A stretch of DNA of 64,000 nucleotides, taken from positions 59,383 to 123,382 of IMG/VR virus record IMGVR_UViG_3300045970_000591; one strand, given 5' to 3'. The position numbers and the translations under genes are program-made. The notes below the pieces were generated by a model. The model made no database searches. It had not been told where the DNA came from and saw nothing but the letters and a program-made list of their open reading frames with translations. Origin of the DNA: a virus. This document shows, piece after piece, positions 27,516 through 36,919 of the stretch (positions within the stretch are counted from its first letter, which is position 1; each line of letters starts with the position of its first letter).

Positions 27516-30500
27516 ATGACGTATTCTATCATTATCCCTACCTATAATCACTGTGAAGATTTCTTAAAACCGTGCTTAGAATCTATCTTTCGGTATACTG
27601 ATTTATCTGATGTTGAGATTATTATATCAGCAAATGGTTGTATAGACAACACAAAAGCATATGTAGACAGCCTACCATACAATGTTAAACTTGTCTGGTC
27701 TGATACCGCAACGGGCTACACAAAAGCAACAAACGATGGCATAAAAGTTGCAACAGGTGATTACATTATTTTAATGAATAATGATGTTGTATTATTACCA
27801 CAGGAAACAAATACCTGGTTGCATATGCTATGTAATCCTTTCATTGATGGGAAAGTTGGTATAACAGGGCCTATGAAGTTTAGTTGGGACTGTGGTGGAA
27901 TACAATATGATGGTATGGCATTCTGGTTAGTTGCAATACGAAAAGAGGTATTTGCAAGCATAGGTATATTAGATGAAATATATTCTCCAGGGATGGGGGA
28001 GGATGGAGATTTTTGTATAAGGGCGACAAGCTCAGGATATACATTAGTTAGCGTACCAAACGATGTAAAGACTGCATTCGGTGCCGGCCCTGGTCACGAT
28101 GCCTTTCCGATCTACCACGCCGGCAATGGTACATTTGCTGATGATGAAAGACTCAAGAATGATATCATAGAGAGAAATAATAAGATTTTGGCAAATAAAT
28201 ACGGCAAGAAGAAATACAGTATTGTTATCCCGACTTATAATCATTGCGACGATTTATTGAAACCGTGCATTGAATCTATTATTGAACACACCGATTTAGA
28301 TAACACAGAGATTATTGTTGTGGCAAACGGGTGCGAAGATAATACACACATATATGTTAGTAGTTTGGGAGATTTAGCCAAACTTATATGGGTTGACGAT
28401 GCAATAGGTTACACGAAAGCCACTAATATAGGTATACAAGCTGCACGCGGCGAGTATATAATACTGCTAAATAACGACACGATGTTTTTAAGTCAGGAAA
28501 AGAATACCTGGATAAGATTATTAGAAGCACCGTTTATAAATCCTAAAATGGGTATTACCGGCGTATTAGAAAACTATGATCCGTATGCCGATGCAAAGTT
28601 TCTTGTATTCTTTTGTGTAATGATACCTAAAAAACTATTTAATGAGATAGGTATATTAGATGAGATTTTTAGTCCAGGGTACGGGGAAGATATTGATTTT
28701 TCGTTAAGAGCAGCAAAAGCAGGGTATTCTTACAAAAGTGTAGATTCGTTCATATATGTTAATGGAAATACGCATACAACATACCCTATTTGGCATAAAA
28801 ATAATAAGACATTCGGTGAGATATCCGAATACAGCACAAAGATAGTAGTCAGAAACAGTGCTATATTGGCACAAAGATATGGAAAAAAGATGAAAAAATA
28901 TAGTGTAGTTATTCCGACATATAATCATTGCGACGATTTATTAAAACCGTTGGTAGATAGTATTATTAAATATACCAACTTAGATAATATTGAGTTTATC
29001 ATTGTTGCAAATGGTTGCACAGATAATACAAAAGCATATGTTGAAAGTTTAGGTGCGCCATTTAAGTTGGTGTGGTCAACTGACGCAATAGGATATACAA
29101 AAGCAACCAACTTAGGTATTAAGGAATGTAACTCAGAGTTTGTTATTTTATTAAATAATGATACCGAGTTATTAAGTCAAACAAAGAACGATTGGCTAAA
29201 GATATTAGGAGCGCCCTTTGCAGATGAAAAAGTAGGCATGGTTGGCCCGTTAGAAATGTTTGATAGATACTCAAACCATCATGTGCTTATATTTTTCTGT
29301 GTTATGATTCGTAAGAAACTATTTGACGAGCTTGGTTTGTTAGATGAGATTTATTCACCGGGCGGCGGGGAAGACATTGACTTTACTATTCGCGCCCAAA
29401 AAGCGGGATGGAAGACAATGCCTACCTCTATACCAACATATACAGCATCTGTAAAAACAAATGTAGGCGATTTTCCTATCTGGCATAAAGATAATCAAAC
29501 GTTTAGGGATATCCCGGAATATACAAAAAGCATTATTAAAGTAAATGGCTTACTAAACTGCAAAAGATACAATGATAATATTAAGCTAAATCTTGGAGCA
29601 GGCGGCATAGATTATGACGGGTTCTTGTCAGTTGATATGTATGATAAGCGGTCTAACATTCCAATGGATATAACAAAGTTAGATTTCGATGATAATACCG
29701 TTGTAGAAATAATGGCATCACATGTATTTGAACATTTGAATCCATATCACTCTGTGGCGATTTTGCAAGAATGGTTGCGTGTGTTGAAACCAGGCGGCAA
29801 GTTAGCAATGGAAATGCCCGATATTGAAGCACTATGCAAGAGTTTCTTAGCTGAAAAGGATTACTACAAGAAAATGGGTATTCTAAATGCAGTCTATGGA
29901 AGTGTAAATACAACTGATGTAGGCGGTCCAGACGAGATAACAAGCCCGCATTTGTTCGGGTGGTGGCCAGAATCGTTGTTTAACCACTTACAGGCAGCGG
30001 GTTATATTGATATTACTTTTCACCCAGAGAAATGGCCGCACCCGTGTGATAACCTGCGCGTAGAAGCATATAAGCCATCGATTACGATTGATAAGGATAA
30101 TCTAAAAGCACAGGAGCCAAATACATATCACGAAATATTTGAACAAAATACATATGGTGTAGAAACAGCAGAAGTGCGCGGTAAGACTGTTATTGACATT
30201 GGTGCCAATCTTGGAATGTTTTCGCTATCTTGCTTATCAAGAGGCGCAACAAAACTCATAGCAATCGAAGCGCAACCCACAGTATATAACTTAGGTATGC
30301 TTAATAATATTGCTCCTTATCCTGCTATTATTCCGTTAAACTATGCTGCATCTGATGTAGATGGTGCTATAGTTCATATTCCTAACGCACACGTTGCATC
30401 AAGGGTAGGCGGCACCGATGGTGATGCGGTAGAAACGATAACATTGGCAACGGTGTTAGATAGATATAATATTATTGGTGATGATTTAGTAATGAAGATT

Positions 30501-30752
30501 GATTGCGAAGGATCAGAGTTCAACATATTATTACCTGCACCAACAGAACTGCTTCGTAGATTTAATATAATCTATATGGAAGTGCATGCCAATACAAACG
30601 AAAACCCTGCATATCACGATGTAAAACTTATAGAAAACAAAATGATTGCATCGGGATTTAATCTTGCTAAGAGATTTACATATTACTCATATAACGAGAA
30701 GGGTGAGTCATTCCATATTGGCGTGTATGTTGAAAAATGGGTGCGCGTATGA
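27516..30752 (+). CDS. Fusion of three GT2 glycosyltransferases and two methyltransferases
   Basis: The product has 1078 residues. Three tandem GT-A family 2 domains begin YSIIIPTYNHCEDFL (1-235), YSIVIPTYNHCDDLL (235-455) and YSVVIPTYNHCDDLL (456-685); each carries an NND metal/nucleotide motif (MNNDVVL, LNNDTMF, LNNDTEL) and a GxGEDxDF acceptor region. Next comes a SAM methyltransferase (LNLGAGGIDYDGFLSVDMYD; VFEHLNPYHS) and last an FkbM-type methyltransferase (VIDIGANLGMFSLSC; MKIDCEGSEFNIL). This looks like one polypeptide that polymerises and O-methylates a short glycan. The product is unknown. Confidence 0.85.
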   Translation: MTYSIIIPTYNHCEDFLKPCLESIFRYTDLSDVEIIISANGCIDNTKAYVDSLPYNVKLVWSDTATGYTKATNDGIKVATGDYIILMNNDVVLLPQETNTWLHMLCNPFIDGKVGITGPMKFSWDCGGIQYDGMAFWLVAIRKEVFASIGILDEIYSPGMGEDGDFCIRATSSGYTLVSVPNDVKTAFGAGPGHDAFPIYHAGNGTFADDERLKNDIIERNNKILANKYGKKKYSIVIPTYNHCDDLLKPCIESIIEHTDLDNTEIIVVANGCEDNTHIYVSSLGDLAKLIWVDDAIGYTKATNIGIQAARGEYIILLNNDTMFLSQEKNTWIRLLEAPFINPKMGITGVLENYDPYADAKFLVFFCVMIPKKLFNEIGILDEIFSPGYGEDIDFSLRAAKAGYSYKSVDSFIYVNGNTHTTYPIWHKNNKTFGEISEYSTKIVVRNSAILAQRYGKKMKKYSVVIPTYNHCDDLLKPLVDSIIKYTNLDNIEFIIVANGCTDNTKAYVESLGAPFKLVWSTDAIGYTKATNLGIKECNSEFVILLNNDTELLSQTKNDWLKILGAPFADEKVGMVGPLEMFDRYSNHHVLIFFCVMIRKKLFDELGLLDEIYSPGGGEDIDFTIRAQKAGWKTMPTSIPTYTASVKTNVGDFPIWHKDNQTFRDIPEYTKSIIKVNGLLNCKRYNDNIKLNLGAGGIDYDGFLSVDMYDKRSNIPMDITKLDFDDNTVVEIMASHVFEHLNPYHSVAILQEWLRVLKPGGKLAMEMPDIEALCKSFLAEKDYYKKMGILNAVYGSVNTTDVGGPDEITSPHLFGWWPESLFNHLQAAGYIDITFHPEKWPHPCDNLRVEAYKPSITIDKDNLKAQEPNTYHEIFEQNTYGVETAEVRGKTVIDIGANLGMFSLSCLSRGATKLIAIEAQPTVYNLGMLNNIAPYPAIIPLNYAASDVDGAIVHIPNAHVASRVGGTDGDAVETITLATVLDRYNIIGDDLVMKIDCEGSEFNILLPAPTELLRRFNIIYMEVHANTNENPAYHDVKLIENKMIASGFNLAKRFTYYSYNEKGESFHIGVYVEKWVRV

Positions 30753-31711
30753 TTCTATGCAGCATATCTACAAAAGGTAGGTATCACACTACCTTACCAT
30801 TAGCAATAATGGCAGTGATAAATCAAACGAAAAAAGTTGATAAACTTGTTATATTTGACGATAATGATACGCCTGAAGATATGAGGCAGGTTCAAATATA
30901 TCAGTATATGTTTGAGATGATGAATCTTAAAGGTATTGCGTGGGAATGGGCATATGCATTAAAGAAAGGGCAACACTATAATCACCAAAAAGCAAACGAA
31001 ATGGGGGTTGAATGGTGTTGGAGGGTAGATGACGATTGTGTGCCGGAGCCTAATGTATTAGAAACACTCTATTCCTATGTAAATAGTTCTGTAGGTGCAG
31101 TTGGTGGCGCAATACTAACACCACCATATGCGCCTGTCGGTAATGCTACAGGTATGATGGAACACATAGATAAAGAACAAAGCATTCAGTGGAACCCTAT
31201 AAAGGTAGCAAAAGAAGTTGATCATTTGCACTGCTCATTTTTGTATCGCGCAGGAATACAGGATTACAACTTAGCATTATCAAAAGTGGCATTTAGGGAA
31301 GAAACTTTATTCACTTATGGATTAAAGAAGAAAGGATATGGCATTCTTGTTGTACCTAATGCAACAACATGGCATGTAAAGAATAAGTTTGGTGGCGTGC
31401 GTACCGAACAGGAATCTATGTTTGCACACGACGATATGATTTTTAGAAATATTATGTCGTTTGATAAACAAACTATTGTTGTATTAGACAACGGAATGGG
31501 TGATCATATAATAGCTAAGAAAATATTACCATTATTAAAAGATCCTGTTGTATTTTCTTGCTACCCCGATATTGTGCCCGGTAGAAGTATTCAAGAAGCT
31601 AAAGACTTGTTTGGCGATATCGATCAGTGGAATATATACAAGAAAATGGATCAATGGAACTGGAAAGGTGAAGTTTTAGATGCATTTAAGAAAATGTATG
31701 GAGTAATATGA
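30749..31711 (+). CDS. GT2-like glycosyltransferase with N-terminal half of a GT9-like domain
   Basis: The product has 320 residues from ATG 30749, which overlaps the previous stop (ATGA). A frame start at 30737 is possible but less likely. Residues 1-230 have a GT-A fold (WCWRVDDDCVPEPNVLETLY with a DDD metal site). Residues 240-320 (TIVVLDNGMGDHIIAKKILP) resemble the start of a GT9/heptosyltransferase domain, whose other half seems to be the next gene. Confidence 0.6.
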   Translation: MILCSISTKGRYHTTLPLAIMAVINQTKKVDKLVIFDDNDTPEDMRQVQIYQYMFEMMNLKGIAWEWAYALKKGQHYNHQKANEMGVEWCWRVDDDCVPEPNVLETLYSYVNSSVGAVGGAILTPPYAPVGNATGMMEHIDKEQSIQWNPIKVAKEVDHLHCSFLYRAGIQDYNLALSKVAFREETLFTYGLKKKGYGILVVPNATTWHVKNKFGGVRTEQESMFAHDDMIFRNIMSFDKQTIVVLDNGMGDHIIAKKILPLLKDPVVFSCYPDIVPGRSIQEAKDLFGDIDQWNIYKKMDQWNWKGEVLDAFKKMYGVI

Positions 31712-32142
31712 TTTTAATATTTCCTTATGCTAAACAGCTATTAAACGGGCAAGAAAACCCTAAGAACTATCCAATACAATGCTGGAAAGAACTATTAGCA
31801 ATGATAGATGAGCCTGTTGTGCAGGTGGGTGTCGATGGTGAGGTGCAACTTGTGCCCGATTTTAGAAAAAACCTGTCTATGGCAGACTTAGCAAAGTTAG
31901 TTAAAGAATGCCGGACGTGGATATCTGTAGATTCCTTTGCACAGCACTTTTGTTGGGATTTAGATAAGCAGGGTATTGTTATTTTCAGCCAATCTGATCC
32001 AAACATATTTGGCCACAAAGAAAATAAAAACTTATTAAAAGATAGGAAGTATCTTAGACCAAATCAGTTTTGGCTCTGGACACAAACTGTATATGATATA
32101 AACGCATATGTTTCACCTTTAGAGATATACCAAGAACTATAG
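31708..32142 (+). CDS. GT9/heptosyltransferase-like C-terminal domain as separate gene
   Basis: The product has 144 residues, coupled by ATGA to the preceding gene. LVKECRTWISVDSFAQHFCWD followed by GIVIFSQSDPNIFGH resembles the nucleotide-sugar-binding half of GT9 enzymes (compare GCDSVGQHMARAVGTPGTVI in the complete GT9 at 38388). It probably works together with the upstream product as a split enzyme. Confidence 0.5.
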   Translation: MILIFPYAKQLLNGQENPKNYPIQCWKELLAMIDEPVVQVGVDGEVQLVPDFRKNLSMADLAKLVKECRTWISVDSFAQHFCWDLDKQGIVIFSQSDPNIFGHKENKNLLKDRKYLRPNQFWLWTQTVYDINAYVSPLEIYQEL

Positions 32143-32143
32143 G

Positions 32144-32149
32144 TAAATA
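32144..32149 (+). promoter_or_regulatory. Late-type promoter box variant GTAAATA
   Basis: TAAATAC lies 27 bases before ATG 32177; AGGAG lies 8 bases before the ATG. Confidence 0.4.
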
Positions 32150-32176
32150 CTTATTGACGAGTTCATAGGAGCGAAG

Positions 32177-34237
32177 ATGTCAATAAAAGTAAGCGGCAAC
32201 ACCATTTTGCCAGATTCTAATGGTAATGTAAGAGGTGAAGTTGCGATAGGGGTCGGCGTAGGATTGGCCACTAGTACAGGTACCAACAATCTTGCTATTG
32301 GTGTTGGTGCTTTGTGTAAGAATACCACCGGCATTAATAACTTCGCCCAAGGATACAAGGCGCTCGCCGCTAACACCACCGGCAATAATAACACCGCAAT
32401 AGGATGCCTGGCGCTCACCAATAACACCACCGGCTGCAATAACTTCGCCGTAGGATACGCGGCGCTACGCAACAACACCGGCGGTGTTAATAACACCGCA
32501 ATAGGGTGCTGGGCGCTCTACTGCAACACCACTGGAAACAATAACACCGCGATAGGATGCCAAGCGCTCAAGAGCAATGCCAGAGGCAATAATAATTTCG
32601 CCCAAGGATACAATGCGCTCTACGCCAACACCACCGGCAGCAATAACTTCGCTCAAGGATACTGGGCGCTCTGGGGCAACACCACAGGCAGTAATAACTT
32701 CGCCTCAGGAGCCTATGCGCTATGTGTCAACACCGGCGGCGATAATAATACAGCTCAAGGTTATAAGGCGCTTTACAGCAATACCACAGGCGCTAATAAT
32801 ATCGCTATTGGTTGCTGTGCTCTTTATGCGTCAAATTCAACTGGTTCTAATATAGCAATAGGTGCATCGGCTGGATCGGCTCTAGCTACGGGTGTCAATA
32901 ACACGATCATCGGAACGCTGCCTGCGGCCGCCGGGTGCGTATGTACGCTCCTCCTTGGTGCTGGTGCCTGTGAGCGGATAAGAGTAGATAATGGTGGTTT
33001 ATATGTAAATAATGCCGGCCCTTATCCTACATCAGCCAATCCTTCGTTGACTGCTACCTACAACAACCTGGCTATTGGTACAGGTGCACTGGCGTCTAAT
33101 ACAACGGGTGCAAATAACGTCGCAATTGGTATAGGCGCGTTGTGTAAAAATATTTATGGGAGTCACAACTTCGCCCAGGGATACAAGGCGCTCCAGAAAA
33201 ATACCACCGGCTGTAACAACTTCGCCCAAGGAAGCCAGGCGCTCACCGCTAACACCACCGGCTGTCATAACTTCGCCTCGGGCAACACGGCGCTCTTCAA
33301 CAACACCACCGGCAGTAATAACGTAGCAATAGGGTACAATGCGCTCAAAAATAACGCCGCCGGCAAGAATAACTTCGCCTCGGGATACGTGGCGCTCTAC
33401 AACAACACCGGCGGCTGTAATAACTTCGCCCAAGGATACTTTGCACTCTACAATAACACCACCGGATGTAATAACTTCGCCCAGGGATACCGGGCGCTCT
33501 ACGGCAACACCACCGGATGTGATAACTTCGCCTCGGGATACGTGGCGCTCTTGTGCAACACCTACGGCTGTAACAATTTCGCCTCAGGCTGCATGGCGCT
33601 CTACAGAAACACCACCGGCAGTAATAACTTCGCCCAAGGATACCGGGCCCTCTTCGGCAACACCACCGGCAATAATAACACCGCAATAGGATGCTGGGCA
33701 CTCTACGGCAACACCTACGGCTGTAATAATATTGCTATTGGTCAATGTGCTGGATACGGAGTTAATGGTGGATCAAATAATATCCTTTTAGGTTGTAATG
33801 CTCAGCCGTTAGCCGCAGGCGACTCTAACACTATTACATTAGGTGACGCCAATATTACAGCTATACGCGCTCAAGTAACGTCTATTACTGCGTTATCTGA
33901 TGCCCGTGATAAGAAAGATATTGTTGATATTCCACTTGGACTTGACTTCATTAATCAAATCCGGCCAGTGAAGTTCACATGGAATATGCGAGATGGAAGC
34001 AAGGTAGGCCAAGGCTACGCTGGCTTCATTGCCCAGGAACTCAAACAAGTAATGGATTATCATCAAGTCAAAGATTGGCTTGAACTTGTTATTAGTAATG
34101 AAGACGAGTCGCGTTATGAAGCCGCACCGGGCAAACTATTACCTATCATTGTCAAAGCAATCCAAGATTTGTCTAAAGCAAACGACTCATTAAAGGCTCG
34201 TGTAGCAGTGTTAGAAGACATAAATAGAAGCACTTAA
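32177..34237 (+). CDS. Tail-fibre protein: YadA-type head repeats + S74 chaperone tail
   Basis: The product has 686 residues. Two arrays of the NNTAIGCxAL/NNFAQGYxAL roll fill residues 25-255 and 280-540. At DNA level the unit is a striking GC-rich repeat (gcaacaccaccggcagtaat). The array is followed by the shared S74 domain (ALSDARDKKDIVDIPLGL...) and a short coiled coil. This is the third member of the trio with near-identical tails and sits isolated inside the glycan island, so the island may include its own receptor-binding fibre. Confidence 0.8.
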   Translation: MSIKVSGNTILPDSNGNVRGEVAIGVGVGLATSTGTNNLAIGVGALCKNTTGINNFAQGYKALAANTTGNNNTAIGCLALTNNTTGCNNFAVGYAALRNNTGGVNNTAIGCWALYCNTTGNNNTAIGCQALKSNARGNNNFAQGYNALYANTTGSNNFAQGYWALWGNTTGSNNFASGAYALCVNTGGDNNTAQGYKALYSNTTGANNIAIGCCALYASNSTGSNIAIGASAGSALATGVNNTIIGTLPAAAGCVCTLLLGAGACERIRVDNGGLYVNNAGPYPTSANPSLTATYNNLAIGTGALASNTTGANNVAIGIGALCKNIYGSHNFAQGYKALQKNTTGCNNFAQGSQALTANTTGCHNFASGNTALFNNTTGSNNVAIGYNALKNNAAGKNNFASGYVALYNNTGGCNNFAQGYFALYNNTTGCNNFAQGYRALYGNTTGCDNFASGYVALLCNTYGCNNFASGCMALYRNTTGSNNFAQGYRALFGNTTGNNNTAIGCWALYGNTYGCNNIAIGQCAGYGVNGGSNNILLGCNAQPLAAGDSNTITLGDANITAIRAQVTSITALSDARDKKDIVDIPLGLDFINQIRPVKFTWNMRDGSKVGQGYAGFIAQELKQVMDYHQVKDWLELVISNEDESRYEAAPGKLLPIIVKAIQDLSKANDSLKARVAVLEDINRST
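34220..34226 (+). promoter_or_regulatory. Late-type promoter box ATAAATA
   Basis: ACATAAATAG lies within the last codons of the fibre gene, 21 bases before ATG 34248. Confidence 0.45.
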
Positions 34238-34247
34238 CACTTCTTAT

Positions 34248-35141
34248 ATGCAACCACGGGGCGGGACAGAGTTACTTTACAGTAACTTATTAAAATATTG
34301 CGGAACAGATTGGCAGAAAGATAAAAACCTTATTTTATCTTTCTGTAATCCTACCTTAATACATCCGACTAAAACTAATATAGTGTGGCAGCATCTTATG
34401 CACGATCAGGGTGCTATAGCAGGGATGTATCAACCAGAGTTTATAGATAGTGTTGATAAGTTTGTATATGTTAGCAACTGGCAGTTAGGCCAGTTTAGGA
34501 ATAAGTTTAACATTGCTAATGCAAATAACATAGTAATAAAGAATGCGATAGATCCTATCTCCTACAAGGAAAAGCCAAAGGGAAAACTAAGACTCATTTA
34601 CACATCAATGCCAAATCGCGGATTAGATATTTTATTAGATGCATTTGCACTGGTAGATAGAGATGTTGAACTTAGCATTTACTCATCAAATATAATATAT
34701 GGTAAAAGTTATAGTGATGCGGTAGGTAATAGAGATAGCCTATTATTTGCTCGTGCGCGTTCTATGAAAAATGTGTTATACAAGGGGTTTGTATTGAATA
34801 AAGTTGTTAGATCGGCATTGCAAGATGCACACATATTAGCATATCCAAGCACATATAAGGAAACAAGTTGTATAGCTGCTATAGAGGCAGGTGCGGCAGG
34901 ATGCAGGATTGTAACAACAGATTTAGGCGCATTACCAGAAACTTGCAACCAATACGCACATTATGTTAAACATACAGTAGATAGGCAAACCTTGGTAGAA
35001 AACTACGCTACGGCACTCATTGAAAACATTGACAACTATTATGAAAACAGCTATACTTTAGAAAATCAATCAGCCTGGTTCAACAAACAGTATTCCTGGG
35101 AAAATCGTAGTAAAGAATGGACTCAGTTTCTAAATGCATAA
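34248..35141 (+). CDS. GT4-family glycosyltransferase
   Basis: The product has 297 residues. GGTELLYSNLL marks the N-terminal acceptor side. LRLIYTSMPNRGLDILLDAF (near 105-125) and LAYPSTYKETSCIAAIEAGA with CRIVTTDLGALPETC (near 200-235) are the donor-binding signatures of GT-B family 4. It is a little short for the family. The stop overlaps the next gene by 8 bp. Confidence 0.8.
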   Translation: MQPRGGTELLYSNLLKYCGTDWQKDKNLILSFCNPTLIHPTKTNIVWQHLMHDQGAIAGMYQPEFIDSVDKFVYVSNWQLGQFRNKFNIANANNIVIKNAIDPISYKEKPKGKLRLIYTSMPNRGLDILLDAFALVDRDVELSIYSSNIIYGKSYSDAVGNRDSLLFARARSMKNVLYKGFVLNKVVRSALQDAHILAYPSTYKETSCIAAIEAGAAGCRIVTTDLGALPETCNQYAHYVKHTVDRQTLVENYATALIENIDNYYENSYTLENQSAWFNKQYSWENRSKEWTQFLNA

Positions 35142-35778
35142 AATAAGTTATCACTCTATACAGCACAGAATGGATTATGTGTTGCACAAAATAAATACTG
35201 CTCGACAACTAAATCCAGACTACAGAGTAATAGACATAGGTGGAACAGCAGGAACAGGATGGTCAGCAGGCGTCGCTAATACGATTATAGATATAAATGC
35301 AGAAGATACAGAAACTTCTATGAAGATAGATATATGTAATCCGTTAGACTGGGAACGGGTTAAGTGTATGATAGATGTGTTTGGACTGTATGATTATGCC
35401 ATTTGCACTCACACCCTCGAAGACATATATAATCCTATAGTGACATTAAAGATGCTTCCTTTTATCGCAAAGGAAGGTATAATAACAATGCCGAGCCTGC
35501 GAACAGAACTAAGCAATGTTGAAAGTTCTTTCTGGTTAGGGTATATACATCATAGATGGATGTTTGACCAAGTTAACGGGGTGATGCTTATTATACCTAA
35601 GATAGGTATGTTAGAATCTTTAGCAGCAAATAAAATACAATATAAGCAAGATGTTGAGGAAATATGGTTTGAATGGAAATGGTCTCCCGGATATAAACTG
35701 TTTATGGATAACTATCTCGGCCCTGATTCTAAAACAGTAGTAAGAGAATATAGCAAACTAATAGATGGTATAATATGA
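35134..35778 (+). CDS. Methyltransferase-like protein of the glycan island
   Basis: The product has 214 residues. RVIDIGGTAGTGWS (near 30-43) resembles a Rossmann SAM-binding loop, and ICTHTLEDIYNPIVTLKMLP fits the motif IV-V region of class I methyltransferases. It overlaps both neighbours by a few bases, so it belongs to the island operon. The substrate is unknown. Confidence 0.5.
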   Translation: MHKISYHSIQHRMDYVLHKINTARQLNPDYRVIDIGGTAGTGWSAGVANTIIDINAEDTETSMKIDICNPLDWERVKCMIDVFGLYDYAICTHTLEDIYNPIVTLKMLPFIAKEGIITMPSLRTELSNVESSFWLGYIHHRWMFDQVNGVMLIIPKIGMLESLAANKIQYKQDVEEIWFEWKWSPGYKLFMDNYLGPDSKTVVREYSKLIDGII

Positions 35779-36458
35779 GAAAAGTTTTAATAGGTTCCCC
35801 TTCATATAACGGTCAGCTTGATGTTTGGTATGTGAATAGCTTGTGCAACACAATAAAAATGAGTAAAGAGCACGATGTAGAAATCATACCTATGTGGGTA
35901 TCATTTGACGCATTGTTGCAACGAGCAAGAAACGATACTATTCAACTTGCATTAGAAACGGGGTGTGATGATATTATTTTTATTGACACAGATATAGAAT
36001 GGCAACCCGAATGGTTTTTTAAGTTATTGGAGTATGATGTTGATGTTGTTGGTGGAACATATCCTAAGAAGGGCGATAAGGAAGAATATGTTATTAGGCA
36101 ACTACAAAGAAAACCTGCCAATGCGGATGGGTTAATAGAAGTAGATGGATTAGGAACCGGGTTTGTTAGACTGTCTAACAAAGCTATGCAATATCTATGG
36201 GACACAAGTGCAAAATACATAGATCCAAAAGATAATAAAGAACGCAGGATGATTTTCGATGTTGTTGTGCAAAACGAAAGTTTAGTAAGCGAAGATATTC
36301 ATATGTTTAATAAACTTGCAGCAGGCGGATTTAAAGTATATTTAGATCCTACAATGACTTGCAATCACACCGGACCAAAGAAGTTTACTGGTAGCTTTGA
36401 GAACTGGTATAACAAATCACCTATTAAAAATATTATAAAACCTACCAGACAACTATGA
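35775..36458 (+). CDS. GT-A glycosyltransferase
   Basis: The product has 227 residues. The N-terminus VLIGSPSYNGQLDVWYVNSL and DDIIFIDTDIEWQPEWFFKL (DTD metal motif, near 67-86) define a GT-A nucleotidyl-sugar transferase. GGTYPKKG near 95 is typical of phage homologues. The start overlaps the upstream stop by 4 bp and the stop overlaps the next gene by 4 bp. Confidence 0.7.
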   Translation: MRKVLIGSPSYNGQLDVWYVNSLCNTIKMSKEHDVEIIPMWVSFDALLQRARNDTIQLALETGCDDIIFIDTDIEWQPEWFFKLLEYDVDVVGGTYPKKGDKEEYVIRQLQRKPANADGLIEVDGLGTGFVRLSNKAMQYLWDTSAKYIDPKDNKERRMIFDVVVQNESLVSEDIHMFNKLAAGGFKVYLDPTMTCNHTGPKKFTGSFENWYNKSPIKNIIKPTRQL

Positions 36459-36919
36459 TAATACCTATTATTAGCGAAGATAGATCTTGTAACGGATGCA
36501 CCGCTTGTTGCGATGGATGGGCAACCGGGATAGCTCATGGGCATAAGTTTTATCCGGGTAGAAAATGTCATTATGTATCTACAACAGGTTGCACCATATA
36601 TGATCAGCGTCCTAAAGAACCATGTAAAACATTTAAGTGTATGTGGCTAACAAATAAAACTATACCCGAATGGATGAAGCCAAACTTAGTAAATGCAATA
36701 TTAGTGGCAGAAGAAATAAAAGGCATGAAGTATGTGACTGTTAAAGAAACAGGTAAGAAGTTAGACTCTACTGTGTTATCTTGGGTAATACTTGCAAGAC
36801 AGGAAGGGTTGCTCGGTAATGTAAGATATGAGATCGACGGTGGCTGGAACTTTATAGGCACGCCCGAGTTTTTAAGTGTAATGAGCGGTGCTAAAGCCCC
36901 TCAAGAAAAGCAACTATGA
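36455..36919 (+). CDS. YkgJ-type CxxCxxCC metal-binding protein
   Basis: The product has 154 residues. CNGCTACCDGW (near 13-23), GRKCHYVSTTGCTIYDQRP and PCKTFKC give the eight-Cys pattern of the YkgJ zinc/iron-chelating family. Its biochemical role is not established even in bacteria. Here it is embedded in a glycan operon by 4-bp overlaps on both sides, so it may modify or assist a neighbouring enzyme. Confidence 0.65.
   Translation: MIIPIISEDRSCNGCTACCDGWATGIAHGHKFYPGRKCHYVSTTGCTIYDQRPKEPCKTFKCMWLTNKTIPEWMKPNLVNAILVAEEIKGMKYVTVKETGKKLDSTVLSWVILARQEGLLGNVRYEIDGGWNFIGTPEFLSVMSGAKAPQEKQL

Noticed and set aside
32300-33740. Long antisense reading frames inside beta-roll repeats
   Set aside because: They arise from the GC-rich repeat in another frame (Arg/Tyr-rich low-complexity products) and have no ribosome sites.
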